A stretch of 64,000 nucleotides of DNA, taken from assembly GCF_014190875.1 (NCBI RefSeq), contig NZ_JACHVS010000001.1:620001-684000 (forward strand), given 5' to 3'. The notes below the pieces were generated by a model. That model searched no databases. It had not been told where the DNA came from and saw only the letters and a list, made by a program, of their open reading frames with translations. Shown here one piece after another: positions 17,768-26,524 of this stretch; position 1 is the first letter of the stretch; every line of letters begins with the position of its first letter. The stretch is from Paeniglutamicibacter cryotolerans. Its GTDB lineage: Bacteria > Actinomycetota > Actinomycetes > Actinomycetales > Micrococcaceae. Made by a program: the position numbers and the translations under genes.

Positions 17768-18560
17768 CTAGCTCAGCTTGCGGCCGCGGACCAGCAGGAG
17801 CCCTGCTATGAATAGCATCCGGCCGGCAGCGCCGATTCCCAGCGCGGTGAAGCCGGTGTTGACCAGGCCACCCTCCGGCGTCTTCGGTGCGACGGTGTCA
17901 GCTGGAATCGCCCCTTCGGGCCCTCCACCCTAATCATCCGAATTCGGCAAAGGGCGGTCGAACCGGGGTATCCGGGGCTTCCCGAACAAATGGGGCCCCA
18001 AGTTCAACCGGAGTTTCCGGAACGATTGGCGTTCCGGCTCAACCGGCGCTTTTCAGCACGAAGCCGAAGTCCAAAGTGGGATCCCGATCCCCGTGGTTCG
18101 CCAAGCCTTCGGAAGATGCCGTCTACTTGGAGGACTCGCCTTCTCGGTCGCCTTGTCCGGATTTCGCCGGCAGATAGCCCTTCAGCGCATCCGGAGAAGC
18201 CTCGCGGTGTAAGACTGCACCTCCTTCAGAACTGGAAAATTCTCAAATGAAGTAAGCACCCTGCCTCTCGGTCACCGGCTCACCCTCAGGACCAACCGAG
18301 ACCAGAACAACACCGGCGATACCAGCCTCATTCTCATCCTGCAGGCCATCACAATTAGTATCAAACCAAACGTAATAGCCCACCAACACCCTGCCCGGAT
18401 TCACGAAGAATCCGAAGTCCGGTGTCGGGTCATGACCTCCATCGGTCTTCGGCACATCATCGGACGGATCGGCAAAACACAGCTGCAGGTCCGCATGGAG
18501 TCGTGCTGATGGGAACCCCAACGCCATTGCCTGATTGGTTTCAGGCCGGGACCAAGCATG
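17768..18560 (-). pseudogene. decayed Sdr-type sortase-anchored surface protein
   Basis: Minus-strand fragments in several frames reassemble into one surface protein. At 18243-18500 an SdrD-B-like repeat is seen (DPTPDFGFFVNPG, VGYYVWFDTNCDGLQDENEA, GIAGVVLVSV). At about 18090-18040 a second repeat end (GDRDPTLDFGFVLKSAG) occurs. At about 18035-17940 comes a Pro/Glu spacer (TPIVPETPVELGAPF, EAPDTPVRPP). At 17768-17900 the C-terminal anchor follows: LVNTG, a hydrophobic helix (FTALGIGAAGRMLFIAGLLL) and VRGRKLS. Stops and frame changes separate the pieces. LVNTG is a variant of the LPxTG sortase signal. The 5' limit is unclear. Confidence 0.7.
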
Positions 18561-19163
18561 CACGTTACCTCTGCGCTGCCCTATCCATGAGCACGCGAAC
18601 CAGCCGCGGCCAGTTCCGGCAGGGGCGCTGATCAGCAATAGACGTGAGGTGCCCGGATCTCTTAATGTGAAGCGTCCCAGTGCTGGATGGCGTTGCTCTC
18701 GGATGGACATGCTTCGCCTCGGCGGCTGCACGTCGTGTTCACGTAAATGCTCGCAGTTGAGTTGCCATCCGGCGACAAAGTTGGGGGGCTTCACGGATGA
18801 AAGCGAAGGCACCCGAGATTCATCCTAGGCGACCGGCCAGAAGAACCTGCCGACAAGTCTTGTCGTGAGTAATCCCGTCCGCTGTGCCGGCAGCACTGAT
18901 GTCATGACGTGATCGAGGCACCTTCCGAAGGCGTAGACGTTTCTTGCCTCCCCGCATGGCCCTTGAACACAACGGGGAATACCGGCACACTCGGGGACTG
19001 ATTCACAGGTAGGGGTTCGGGCACCCGCAGCGGCACTGATGAGCCGGGGAAGCAGCAGTGACCTCGTAGCGAAACAGGTGATGCTCTGGCATTCCTCTCC
19101 CGGTCTCGTGCGCCGGGTGCTGTCCGGATGTCGGCCGCAAATTTATGCCCCTCGGGTAGGGCG
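18561..19163. other. about 600 bases without a supported gene
   Basis: An open frame continues on the minus strand to 18812, but its translation has no recognisable domain; it may be further remnants of the decayed surface protein. From 18836 to 19163 I see no gene, repeat or RNA element. Confidence 0.45.
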
Positions 19164-21491
19164 CTATTTGCCTAGTCCAGCCCGTCGCAGGGCATCGGCC
19201 ATAGCCGAGCTTCCCGGGGCCGGAACCCTGGCCTCCTTGGCTGCCGCGGGAGCACCGGAGCGCGGATGCTCTGCCCCGCGCGGTCCGCGTGATCCGCCGG
19301 TTTTCGACTCTCCGGCAGCCGGCAAGTCGTCATCGAGGCGAAGGGTCAGTGAAATGCGCTTACGCCCGGGATCGACTTCCAGCACCTTGACCTTGACGAC
19401 CTGCCCGGAAGTCACCACCTCCCGCGGATCTGAAATGAACTTGGAGCTCATGGCCGAGACATGGACCAGCCCATCCTGGTGCACTCCCACATCCACGAAG
19501 GCGCCGAAGGCCGCCACGTTGGAGACCGTTCCCTCCAAGATCATCCCCGGGGCCAGATCCGAGATCTTCTCGACCCCTTCCTTCAGCGCTGCCGTCACGA
19601 ATTCGGGGCGCGGGTCGCGGGCAGGGCGCACCAGCTCACTGATCACGTCGCATACCGTCGGCAGGCCGAACTAATCATCCACGAAGGCCGAGGCATCCAG
19701 CGTCGCCACCGATCCGGTGCCTGCCGCACTCAGCAGCTTCTTGGCGAGGGCGTAGGCCTCCGGGTGCACGGCCAACGCATCCAGGGGTTCCTTGCCTCCG
19801 GATACACGCAGGAAGCCCGCACATTGTTCAAAGGCCTTGGCCCCCAAACGCGGAACCTTAAGCAGCGCACGCCGGGTGGCAAAGGGCCCGTTCGCATCGC
19901 GGTATTCGACGATGTTACGACTGAGCAGCGGGCCGACACCGGCGACCCGCGCCAGCAGCGACGGGGATGCGGTATTCACATCGACGCCTACGGCATTCAC
20001 GCAGTCCTCCACCACGGCATCCAGTGAACGGTCCAGCTTCGTCGGATTCAGGTCATGCTGGTACTGGCCCACGCCGATGGACTTGGGTTCGATCTTCACC
20101 AGTTCAGCCAAGGGGTCCTGCAGCCGGCGCGCGATGGAGACGGCGCCGCGGATGGAGACGTCCAGTTCGGGCAGTTCGGCCGAGGCAAGCGCCGAAGCCG
20201 AATACACCGAAGCACCCGCCTCGGAGACGATGACCTTTGCCGGTTTGTCGGTGAGTAGGGCGATCAGCTCGCCGGCGAGCTTGTCCGTTTCCCGGCTTGC
20301 GGTCCCGTTGCCCACGGCGATGAGTTCGGTGCCGTGTTTTTTTGCCAGTGCGGCAAGCGTTGCCAGAGATTCGTTCCATTTGTTGGCCGGTGCGTGCGGG
20401 TAGATGGTCGCGATATCCACTACCTTTCCGGTGCCGTCCACCACTGCGGCTTTCACCCCGGTGCGCAGCCCCGGGTCCAAGCCCAGCACGGTGCGGTTTC
20501 CGGCGGGTGCCGCCAGAAGCACGTCTCGTAGGTTGGCGGCGAAGACCTTGACCGCCGCCTCCTCCGCCGCCTCGAACAGCCGAGTGCGCAGATCCGATTC
20601 CAGCCGGGCCAGCAGCCTGCCTCGCCAAGCAAGCCTGACCGTTTGGGCCAACCATTTTCCGGCCGGGGCATCTGCGCCAGCCGTCACGCCCAACGACCGG
20701 GCAACTGCCGCCTCGTAGCCGGAGCGGGCCTTCGTCAAAGCGTCCTCGTCACGCGGATCAGCCTCCGCCAGTTCCAGGTTCAACGCACCCTCGCGTTCCC
20801 CACGCAGCAGGGCCAGGACCCGGTGCGAGGGCTGGGCATGGATTGGCTGGACGAAGTCGGCGTAGTCGGCGAACTTCGAACGATCCATGTCGGCAGCCGA
20901 TGCAGCGGTTGCGGTGGAGCGTAGCCGCCCGCCCTTCCAGAGCCGCTCACGAAGATCAGCCACCAGCGGCGCATCAAGGCCCACGCGTTCGGTGAGGATC
21001 GCCCGGGCTCCGGCCAGCGCATCTGCTGCCGCAAGGATCGCGTGTTCCTCATTCAGATAGGCGGCAGCCGTTGATTCCGGATCCAGGTTCGCATCCCGGA
21101 GCAGTGCGTCGGCCAGCGGTTCGAGCCCCGCTTCGCGGGCAACCTAGGCCCGGGTACGGCGCTTGGACTTATAGGGAAGATAAAGGTCTTCAAGCTCTGA
21201 CTTCGTGGAGGCGTCCAAGATTGAGGTGCGCAGCTCGGCGGTGAGCTTTCCGGCCTCGTCGATGGCCTTGAGCACGGTGGCGCGGCGGTCTTCGAGCTCG
21301 CGCAGGTAGCGCAACCGTTCTTCCAGGTCCCGCAGCTGGGCATCATCAAGAGTCCCGGTTGCTTCCTTGCGGTACCGGGCGATGAAGGGAACGGTCGCTC
21401 CCCCGTCGAGCAGTTCAATGGCGGCGCGGACCTGCCAGTCCTTGACGTCGAGTTCGGATGCGATCTTCTGGATGATGTTCAGCTCACTCAC
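19164..21491 (-). pseudogene. tex: tex, RNA-binding transcription accessory protein, with two in-frame TAG codons
   Basis: Reading from the GTG at 21491 gives a full-length Tex (about 775 codons) in a single frame, interrupted by TAG at 21146-21144 and at 19673-19671. Tex blocks are intact: N-terminal helices ([32 protein letters not shown]), the YqgF-like domain (VLGLDPGLRTGVKAAVVD), the HhH part (LARVAGVGPLLSRNIVEYRD) and a C-terminal S1 domain ([28 protein letters not shown]). The first TAG replaces the residue in RRTRA-x-VAREAGLEPL, the second the one in FVDD-x-FGLPTV. No frameshift is present. The GTG start matches the family N-terminus. Either recent nonsense mutations or sequence errors are likely. 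Confidence 0.85.
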
Positions 21492-21634
21492 CAGCACTAG
21501 TCTGCCGTATCGACCCTGGCACCCCGCTTCATTTGCCACATCTCAGCCACGTCGTGCCGCGAACCGGCCGCCTACGGAGCGGGCTGACGGGGTCCGGGTC
21601 GCAAGCTTCCACCGCCACATCACCGGATACGCTT

Positions 21635-21997
21635 ATGCACATGCGTTCATCCCTGTTCAAGATCCTTTCCGGCACGGCCGTCGCCTTGGCCCTCATGGCT
21701 TCATCAGGCTGTGCCCAGGTGGCGGATACGGCTAAGCAGGCCGCCTCGAGCGCTGCATCTCAGGTAGCCGAAACGGCAAGGACCGAGGCGGTCAAGGCAA
21801 TCTGCGCCCCGGTGCGCGACGGCAAGCTCAATGCAGCCGAAGTGAAGAAGCTCTCCGGCTTCATGGACCTGGCCGAGCAGTCGGGCCTCCCCCGGGAATT
21901 CACCACTCCGCTGCGCGCATTTGCCGATTCGGGCCTGGAGACACCGAAGGACGTCCAGCAGCAGCTGATGACGGCCTGCGACAACGCCACGAAATAA
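21635..21997 (+). CDS. small putative lipoprotein
   Basis: The protein has about 120 residues. An N-terminal signal (SLFKILSGTAVALALMASSGC) ends in a lipobox-like ASSGC. An Ala/Thr-rich amphipathic segment (VADTAKQAASSAASQVAETA) and a helical C-terminal part with two further cysteines (KAICAP, LMTACDN) follow. The two cysteines could pair. I do not recognise a family. The ATG at 21635 has GGAT upstream; a second ATG at 21641 is equally possible. It is divergent from tex, and nothing in its neighbours suggests a role. Confidence 0.65.
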   Translation: MHMRSSLFKILSGTAVALALMASSGCAQVADTAKQAASSAASQVAETARTEAVKAICAPVRDGKLNAAEVKKLSGFMDLAEQSGLPREFTTPLRAFADSGLETPKDVQQQLMTACDNATK

Positions 21998-22112
21998 ACG
22001 CGGACCGGGTTCCCTCAGCATCGGGCTTCCACGACGCCCTCCGGTCGGCCTGCTGTTCATCACCGCGCCGAGGTACAGCATCGATTGTCCTTTGCCCGTA
22101 GAATCGGCCACT

Positions 22113-22514
22113 GTGACGAGTATTAGCATTTCCAAGGCAGCCGTCCGCGTCGACGCGTGGCTATGGGCGATCCGTATTTATAAGACGCGGTCCGCGGCAA
22201 CCGCCGCATGCCGGGCCGGCCATGTCCGGCTGGGCGACAGGCCCGTGAAGGCAGCCCAAATCATTGTCCCGGGTGACCGGATCAGGGTCCGGCAGCCCGG
22301 ATTCGAGCGCATCCTGGAAGTCCAGTACGTCATTTCCAAGCGCGTCGGCCCCGAGGCGGCCGCCCGTTGCTTCATCGACCACACGCCGCCACGGCCCAAG
22401 GAATACATTCCGCAGATTCCGGTACGCGACCGCGGCACCGGCAGGCCGACGAAAAAGGACAGGCGCGAAATGGAACGGCTCCGCGACGGTTTCACCCCGG
22501 GCCCACCGGCATAG
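22113..22514 (+). CDS. S4-domain RNA-binding protein (Hsp15-like)
   Basis: The protein has 133 residues. The S4 RNA-binding domain is clear at the N-terminus: VRVDAWLWAIRIYKTRSAATAAC then GHVRLGDRPVKAAQIIVPGDRIRV. The C-terminal extension (PRPKEYIPQIPVRDRGTGRPTKKDRREMERLRD) is basic and typical of Hsp15/YrfH-like proteins. Hsp15 of E. coli recycles stalled 50S subunits carrying nascent chains; a similar ribosome-rescue or heat-stress role is inferred. The GTG at 22113 is used because conserved sequence starts shortly after. It is followed by a small membrane protein gene. Confidence 0.82.
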   Translation: MTSISISKAAVRVDAWLWAIRIYKTRSAATAACRAGHVRLGDRPVKAAQIIVPGDRIRVRQPGFERILEVQYVISKRVGPEAAARCFIDHTPPRPKEYIPQIPVRDRGTGRPTKKDRREMERLRDGFTPGPPA

Positions 22515-22593
22515 TATGGGCAGTGGAAGCCTTGTCCCCGGGCCCCGGCTTCTGTTTCCCCCCTTCGGGCCCTCTGAACAAACGAGGAATTTG

Positions 22594-22821
22594 ATGGCTA
22601 CCAAGAAGCGTTGGAAAGACCTGAGCCCCAAGAGCCGGTTCCGCATCCTGGCGCTGGCCGCAGTGCAGTTGGGGCTGCAGTTCATCGTGCTGCGGGATCT
22701 GGCCCGGCGCCCGGCAGAACTGGTCAATGGCGCCAAGGGCAAGTGGGTTGCCCTGTCGTTCATTAACTTCGCCGGCCCCCTGGCCTATCTGCTGACCGGT
22801 CGGCGTTCCAAGGCTCAGTAG
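22594..22821 (+). CDS. small membrane protein with PLDc_N-like domain
   Basis: The protein has 75 residues. A GAGGAA stands about 5 bases before the ATG. A basic N-terminus (MATKKRWKDLSPKSR) is followed by two membrane helices, ILALAAVQLGLQFIVL and KWVALSFINFAGPLAYLL. The DLARRPAELVNGAKGKWV loop matches the phospholipase D-nuclease N-terminal (PLDc_N) family, whose short members have unknown function. The last 7 bases overlap the convergent hydroxyacid dehydrogenase gene. Confidence 0.75.
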   Translation: MATKKRWKDLSPKSRFRILALAAVQLGLQFIVLRDLARRPAELVNGAKGKWVALSFINFAGPLAYLLTGRRSKAQ

Positions 22822-23831
22822 CCGCGTGCCGAATCGTAGGGGTTGCGCAGCGGTTGCCCGTCGATGTACCGGTTGAGGTTGTCCACGAAAAGCTCAACGA
22901 GCCGCTCGTTTTCCGTCCATACGTTTGCTGCGGTATGCGGGCTCAACAGCACGTTTGGGGCGCTCCAGAGCGGATTCCCGGCGGGCAGCGGTTCCGGGTG
23001 GGCGACATCAAGCACGGCGCCGGAGAGGTGTCCAGCTTCCAGGAACGCGATCAGGGCCCGCTGGTCAACGACCTCGCCGCGGGCAATGTTGACCAGCAAC
23101 GACCCGGGCTTCATGGCTGCCAGCTGTTCGGCGCCCAGCAATCCCCGGGTCTCATGGGTCAGCGGGCAGGCAAGCACCACGATGTCAGCGGCTCCCAGCG
23201 CCGCGGGGCCGAACTCGACGCAGGCACCGAACGGCCGACCCAGATCCCGGGGTGTCCGGGTGGTCCCGATACAGTCGACCCCGAAGAAGTCCAGTGTCCT
23301 GGCCACTTCCCGCCCGATGCTTCCCGCGCCCACAATCAGCGCTTTGCGCCCCCGTAGCGTGGCACTGGCCCCGGTTTTCCAGTCCCGGTCGGCCATGCCG
23401 CGCTGAAGCCCGGGGACATCGCGCACGAAGTGCAGCAGCCCGGCCACCACGAACTCCGCTAGCGCCCTGGCATGGACGCCGGCTGCCGTGGTGAGGGCAA
23501 CAGCATCGTCGGTGAAGCCCAAGGCAGCTGCGCGCGCTCCGATGCCGGCCGAAGTCCCCTGGACCCATTTCAGGTTCGGGCTGTTTTTGCGCCAGCACTC
23601 CGGTTGCCACCAGTCGAAGTCGAACATCACCTCGGCCCGACCCAGCAACGAGTGCCATGTCCCCAACTGCCCGGCGTCCAGCTCGCGCGGGGTACCCCGG
23701 TGGTCGCTGCGGAATCCGGGGACCGGCAGCAGTTCCGGCGCGTAGTGGATCTCGGCGCGGGGCACCCCTGCTCGCAGCCGCTGCACGAGTTCTGGTTCGA
23801 GATAACTGGCCATCAGCACGTGCGGGGACAA
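22815..23831 (-). CDS. D-2-hydroxyacid dehydrogenase, NAD-binding
   Basis: The protein has 338 residues. The Rossmann domain has GAGSIGREVAR (residues about 160-170). Catalytic residues lie in NIARGEVVD (Arg), DVAHPEPLP (Glu) and LLSPHTAANVW (His). The reaction is NAD(P)H-dependent interconversion of a 2-oxoacid and a D-2-hydroxyacid. The substrate is not defined by sequence (glyoxylate/hydroxypyruvate or phosphoglycerate-like relatives exist). The start is TTG: AGGAG lies 6 bases upstream, and no better start occurs before the conserved N-terminus. The APC permease gene upstream on the same strand may be co-transcribed (111-base gap). Confidence 0.87.
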   Translation of the reverse strand: MSPHVLMASYLEPELVQRLRAGVPRAEIHYAPELLPVPGFRSDHRGTPRELDAGQLGTWHSLLGRAEVMFDFDWWQPECWRKNSPNLKWVQGTSAGIGARAAALGFTDDAVALTTAAGVHARALAEFVVAGLLHFVRDVPGLQRGMADRDWKTGASATLRGRKALIVGAGSIGREVARTLDFFGVDCIGTTRTPRDLGRPFGACVEFGPAALGAADIVVLACPLTHETRGLLGAEQLAAMKPGSLLVNIARGEVVDQRALIAFLEAGHLSGAVLDVAHPEPLPAGNPLWSAPNVLLSPHTAANVWTENERLVELFVDNLNRYIDGQPLRNPYDSARGY

Positions 23832-23942
23832 ATCCTGCTCCTGTTTGGGTTAACGGTTTCGGGCCCGGCACCGCCGGTCAAGGCGGTAGCGGACCCGAAA
23901 CAGGGGGTGGTGGGCGTTCCCGGAAAGATTCCGGGTGGTGCG

Positions 23943-25406
23943 TTAGTTCCGGATGTCGGCCGGGGCCACTTCCTCGAACTTCTCCAGGTCGTTGCTCAGT
24001 CCAGCATATGTTCCCGGTTTCTTCGCACGTAGGTAGTTGCCGTAGATGACGGCGCCGATCAACGCGAGCAGCAGCAGGATCGGCAGCAGCGAGACGGCCA
24101 GCGCGTCGGAACCGGCAAGCAGCGGGAAGTTCCAAATGGCCATGGCCACGATGCACAGCAGCCCGAGGAACCCGATGCCGGGAGCCACGAAGGTGGAAAG
24201 CCAGCGATTGTCGCCTTCACGACGGAAGTAGACCACGATGGAGAGGGCGGCAAGCATCTGCAGCACCAGGATGCACAGGGTTCCGAATCCGATCATGGTC
24301 GGCACCAGCGTGAGGATCGGGTCCATGCCGGACACGGCAAATGCTGCGGCGACAGCTCCGGCAAACACGAAGTTGACAATGCCGCCGGTCAGCGGGACGC
24401 CGTTCTTCGCTGTCACGGACAGGGACTTGGGCAGGACCCGGGCACGGCCGAGCGCAAACAGGTAACGGGTTGCCGCGTTGTGGAAGGCCAGCAGTGCGGC
24501 GAACAGGGAGACCATGAGCAGGATCATCATGGTACGGGTCAGGAACCCGCCGAGGTACTGCTCCGAAAGACTGAAGATCAGGTCGCCCGATTCCAGGTGC
24601 TCCAGAGCCACCGTCTGTGCCTGGGCTGCACCGATGGCACTGACGATGGCCCATGTGGTGAAGGCCAGAATCAGCCCGATAGTCGTGATGGCGATGTAGG
24701 TCGCCCGCGGGATGGTCTTGAGCGGGCTCTTGGCTTCCTCACCAAAGAGGGCGGTGGCCTCGAACCCAAGGAAGCCGGTGGATGCGAGGAGCAAGCCGAT
24801 GCCGAAGGATCCGGTCAGGATGATTTCGGGGCTGAAGACATCGAAGGTGAAACCGGACTGGAAGAGCACGGCAAAGTCGAAGATCATCAGCATCAGGGTC
24901 TCGAGCACCAGGGCGACGCCCAGCACCTTGGCGCTGAAGTCGATTCCGCGCCGGGCGAAGAGGAATGCCACGGCCATGGCCGCGATGCCCCAGATGATCC
25001 AGTGCACGTTCAGGCCGAAGAGGTCGGCGATGATGATCTGCATGAAGAATCCGGTGGTGCCAATGGCACCGGCAACGAAGAAGTTATAGCCCATGGTGGC
25101 GATGAAGCCGGCGACCAGGCCGCCGACGGGCCCCAGGCCCTTGACCACGAAGGCATAGAAACCGCCCGCGTTGACTAGTTTCTTGGACATCTGCGCGTAG
25201 CCCACGGCAAAGAGCAGCAGGATGGCGGCGACCACCAGGAACGAGACGACCATGCCACCACCGTTGCCCAAGGCGATGGCCATGGCCGCCACCACGACGA
25301 CACCGGTCAGCGGTGCCACAGCTGCCAGCACGAGGAACACCACCCCCGGGACTCCTAATGCGTTGGCCTGCAGTTTTCCGACTTCTGTACTTCTAGATTT
25401 TGACAT
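23943..25406 (-). CDS. APC family amino acid permease
   Basis: The protein has 487 residues and 12 predicted membrane helices. It belongs to the APC superfamily: the N-terminal GVPGVVFLVLAAVAPLTGVV helix is broken by small residues as in substrate-binding helix 1, and GFEATALFGEEAKSPLKTIPRA is the classic APC FEA..EE block. A cytosolic tail rich in charged residues ends the protein (NDLEKFEEVAPADIRN). Transport of an amino acid or polyamine with proton symport is expected; the substrate is unknown. The ATG at 25406 is taken; a GTG three codons upstream is close to the GAGG site and less likely. Confidence 0.87.
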   Translation of the reverse strand: MSKSRSTEVGKLQANALGVPGVVFLVLAAVAPLTGVVVVAAMAIALGNGGGMVVSFLVVAAILLLFAVGYAQMSKKLVNAGGFYAFVVKGLGPVGGLVAGFIATMGYNFFVAGAIGTTGFFMQIIIADLFGLNVHWIIWGIAAMAVAFLFARRGIDFSAKVLGVALVLETLMLMIFDFAVLFQSGFTFDVFSPEIILTGSFGIGLLLASTGFLGFEATALFGEEAKSPLKTIPRATYIAITTIGLILAFTTWAIVSAIGAAQAQTVALEHLESGDLIFSLSEQYLGGFLTRTMMILLMVSLFAALLAFHNAATRYLFALGRARVLPKSLSVTAKNGVPLTGGIVNFVFAGAVAAAFAVSGMDPILTLVPTMIGFGTLCILVLQMLAALSIVVYFRREGDNRWLSTFVAPGIGFLGLLCIVAMAIWNFPLLAGSDALAVSLLPILLLLALIGAVIYGNYLRAKKPGTYAGLSNDLEKFEEVAPADIRN

Positions 25407-25490
25407 CTGAAACACTTTCCTCAGGGAACGGTTGATGAAGCGCGATAATGTGCCTAGTCTGCCCTCGTTTGCCGCCCATGGGCATGACGT

Positions 25491-26341
25491 TCAGCGCACA
25501 CCATTTGGGTAAGAGCGCACGTGGGCCCGTTTCGGGTCGATTGCCAGCCCGCTATGAGCCGAAAGCGAGCGTGCGCTGGTCCACGTTGTGCGCCCGCCTT
25601 CTGCCGCTGTGGTTACGCCGGTGGTGGAAGAGGATGTTTCAGAGGCCTGGAACGAGACGATGGAGGCCCTTTCGGCCGGTTCTTCCGCACGGTCCAGCGG
25701 CACGTTTTCCGCAACCTTCGCTGAGGCCGCGTCCCGGCTGTCCAGCCCTCCGCCGGCCTTCAGCTCGACCATTCCGGTATCGGCCATCGGGGTGCCGGCT
25801 CAGCCGGGGCACAGGGCGTTGACGCGGATTCCCCGGCGCCCGTAGTCGCGGGCCTGTGACCTCATCCGGCCGATCAGTGCGTGCTTTCCCACCGTGTACC
25901 CGGCAGTCTGTGGGCCGGCATCGAGTCCGGCCAAGGATGAGATGACCACAATGGCCCCGGCTGAATCGGTGAGCGCCGGCAGGGCCGACCGAATCGGCAT
26001 GAAGGCCGTGGTGAGGTTCGCATTCAGTGATGCCGCCCAGTCCTCGTCGCTGGTCTGCCCCACGGTGGCGACCCCGTGCCCGCCGGCGTTTGCCACCACG
26101 ACGTCCAGCCTGCCGTGGGCCTGCAGGACGGCGGCGATGACTGCGTCGGCACACGCGGAAGTCGACATGTCTCCGGCCTGGCGAGCGCACCGATCTGCTC
26201 GGCAACCAGATGCAACGGTTCCGCCCGGCGCCCGATAATAACCACCCGCAGGCCCTCTGCCGCCAGTTTCCCGGCGATGGCAGCACCGATTCCGGTGCCG
26301 CCTCCGGTCACCAGCGCCACCTTTTGATCCTCGTCCCACAT
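25491..26341 (-). pseudogene. short-chain dehydrogenase (SDR), frameshifted and with a nonsense codon
   Basis: The N-terminal half reads from ATG 26341: VALVTGGGTGIGAAIAGKL (cofactor motif TGxxxGIG). The frame then changes near 26180 and continues with LDVVVANAGGHG, IVVISSLAGLDAG and YTVGKHALIG (YxxxK). A TGA at 25802-25800 falls in LCPG-x-AGTPM, where SDRs usually have Trp, so TGG to TGA is likely. The frame then goes on to a degenerate C-terminus (MADTGMVELKAGGG onward). The gene lies downstream of the sulfatase operon on the same strand and was probably its last member. Confidence 0.8.
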
Positions 26342-26425
26342 GGACAGTGCTCCCACTGTACCGTTCGTTGGGCACGGGTTGAATGCCCCTTACCCAGAAC
26401 TCTGTCGCATTCAGGCGGGCCGTGG

Positions 26426-26464
26426 CTTGGCTTGACTTGGCTTGGCTTGGCTTGGCTTGGCTTT
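26426..26464. repeat. pentanucleotide tandem repeat (cttgg)n
   Basis: Seven cttgg units in a row (one as cttga) run from 26426 to 26460, then cttta. They lie between the sulfatase stop (26525) and the SDR start (26341), in the untranslated region. Such short tandem repeats can change copy number by slippage. Confidence 0.7.
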
Positions 26465-26524
26465 AACCGATCATCCCTTGACGGCCAGCGTACAAAGGGC
26501 GGGAGCCGGTACCCGCCCGGGCAC

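Noticed and set aside
19164..21491. Reassignment of TAG to an amino acid
   Set aside because: TAG is a normal stop in the aldo/keto reductase and EAL genes here, and the residues expected at the three TAG sites (tex twice, ABC permease) are not the same; no suppressor tRNA is seen.
24480..25178. 232-codon plus-strand open frame over the APC permease
   Set aside because: Acidic/Gln-rich antisense translation with no motif; the permease on the other strand is clear.
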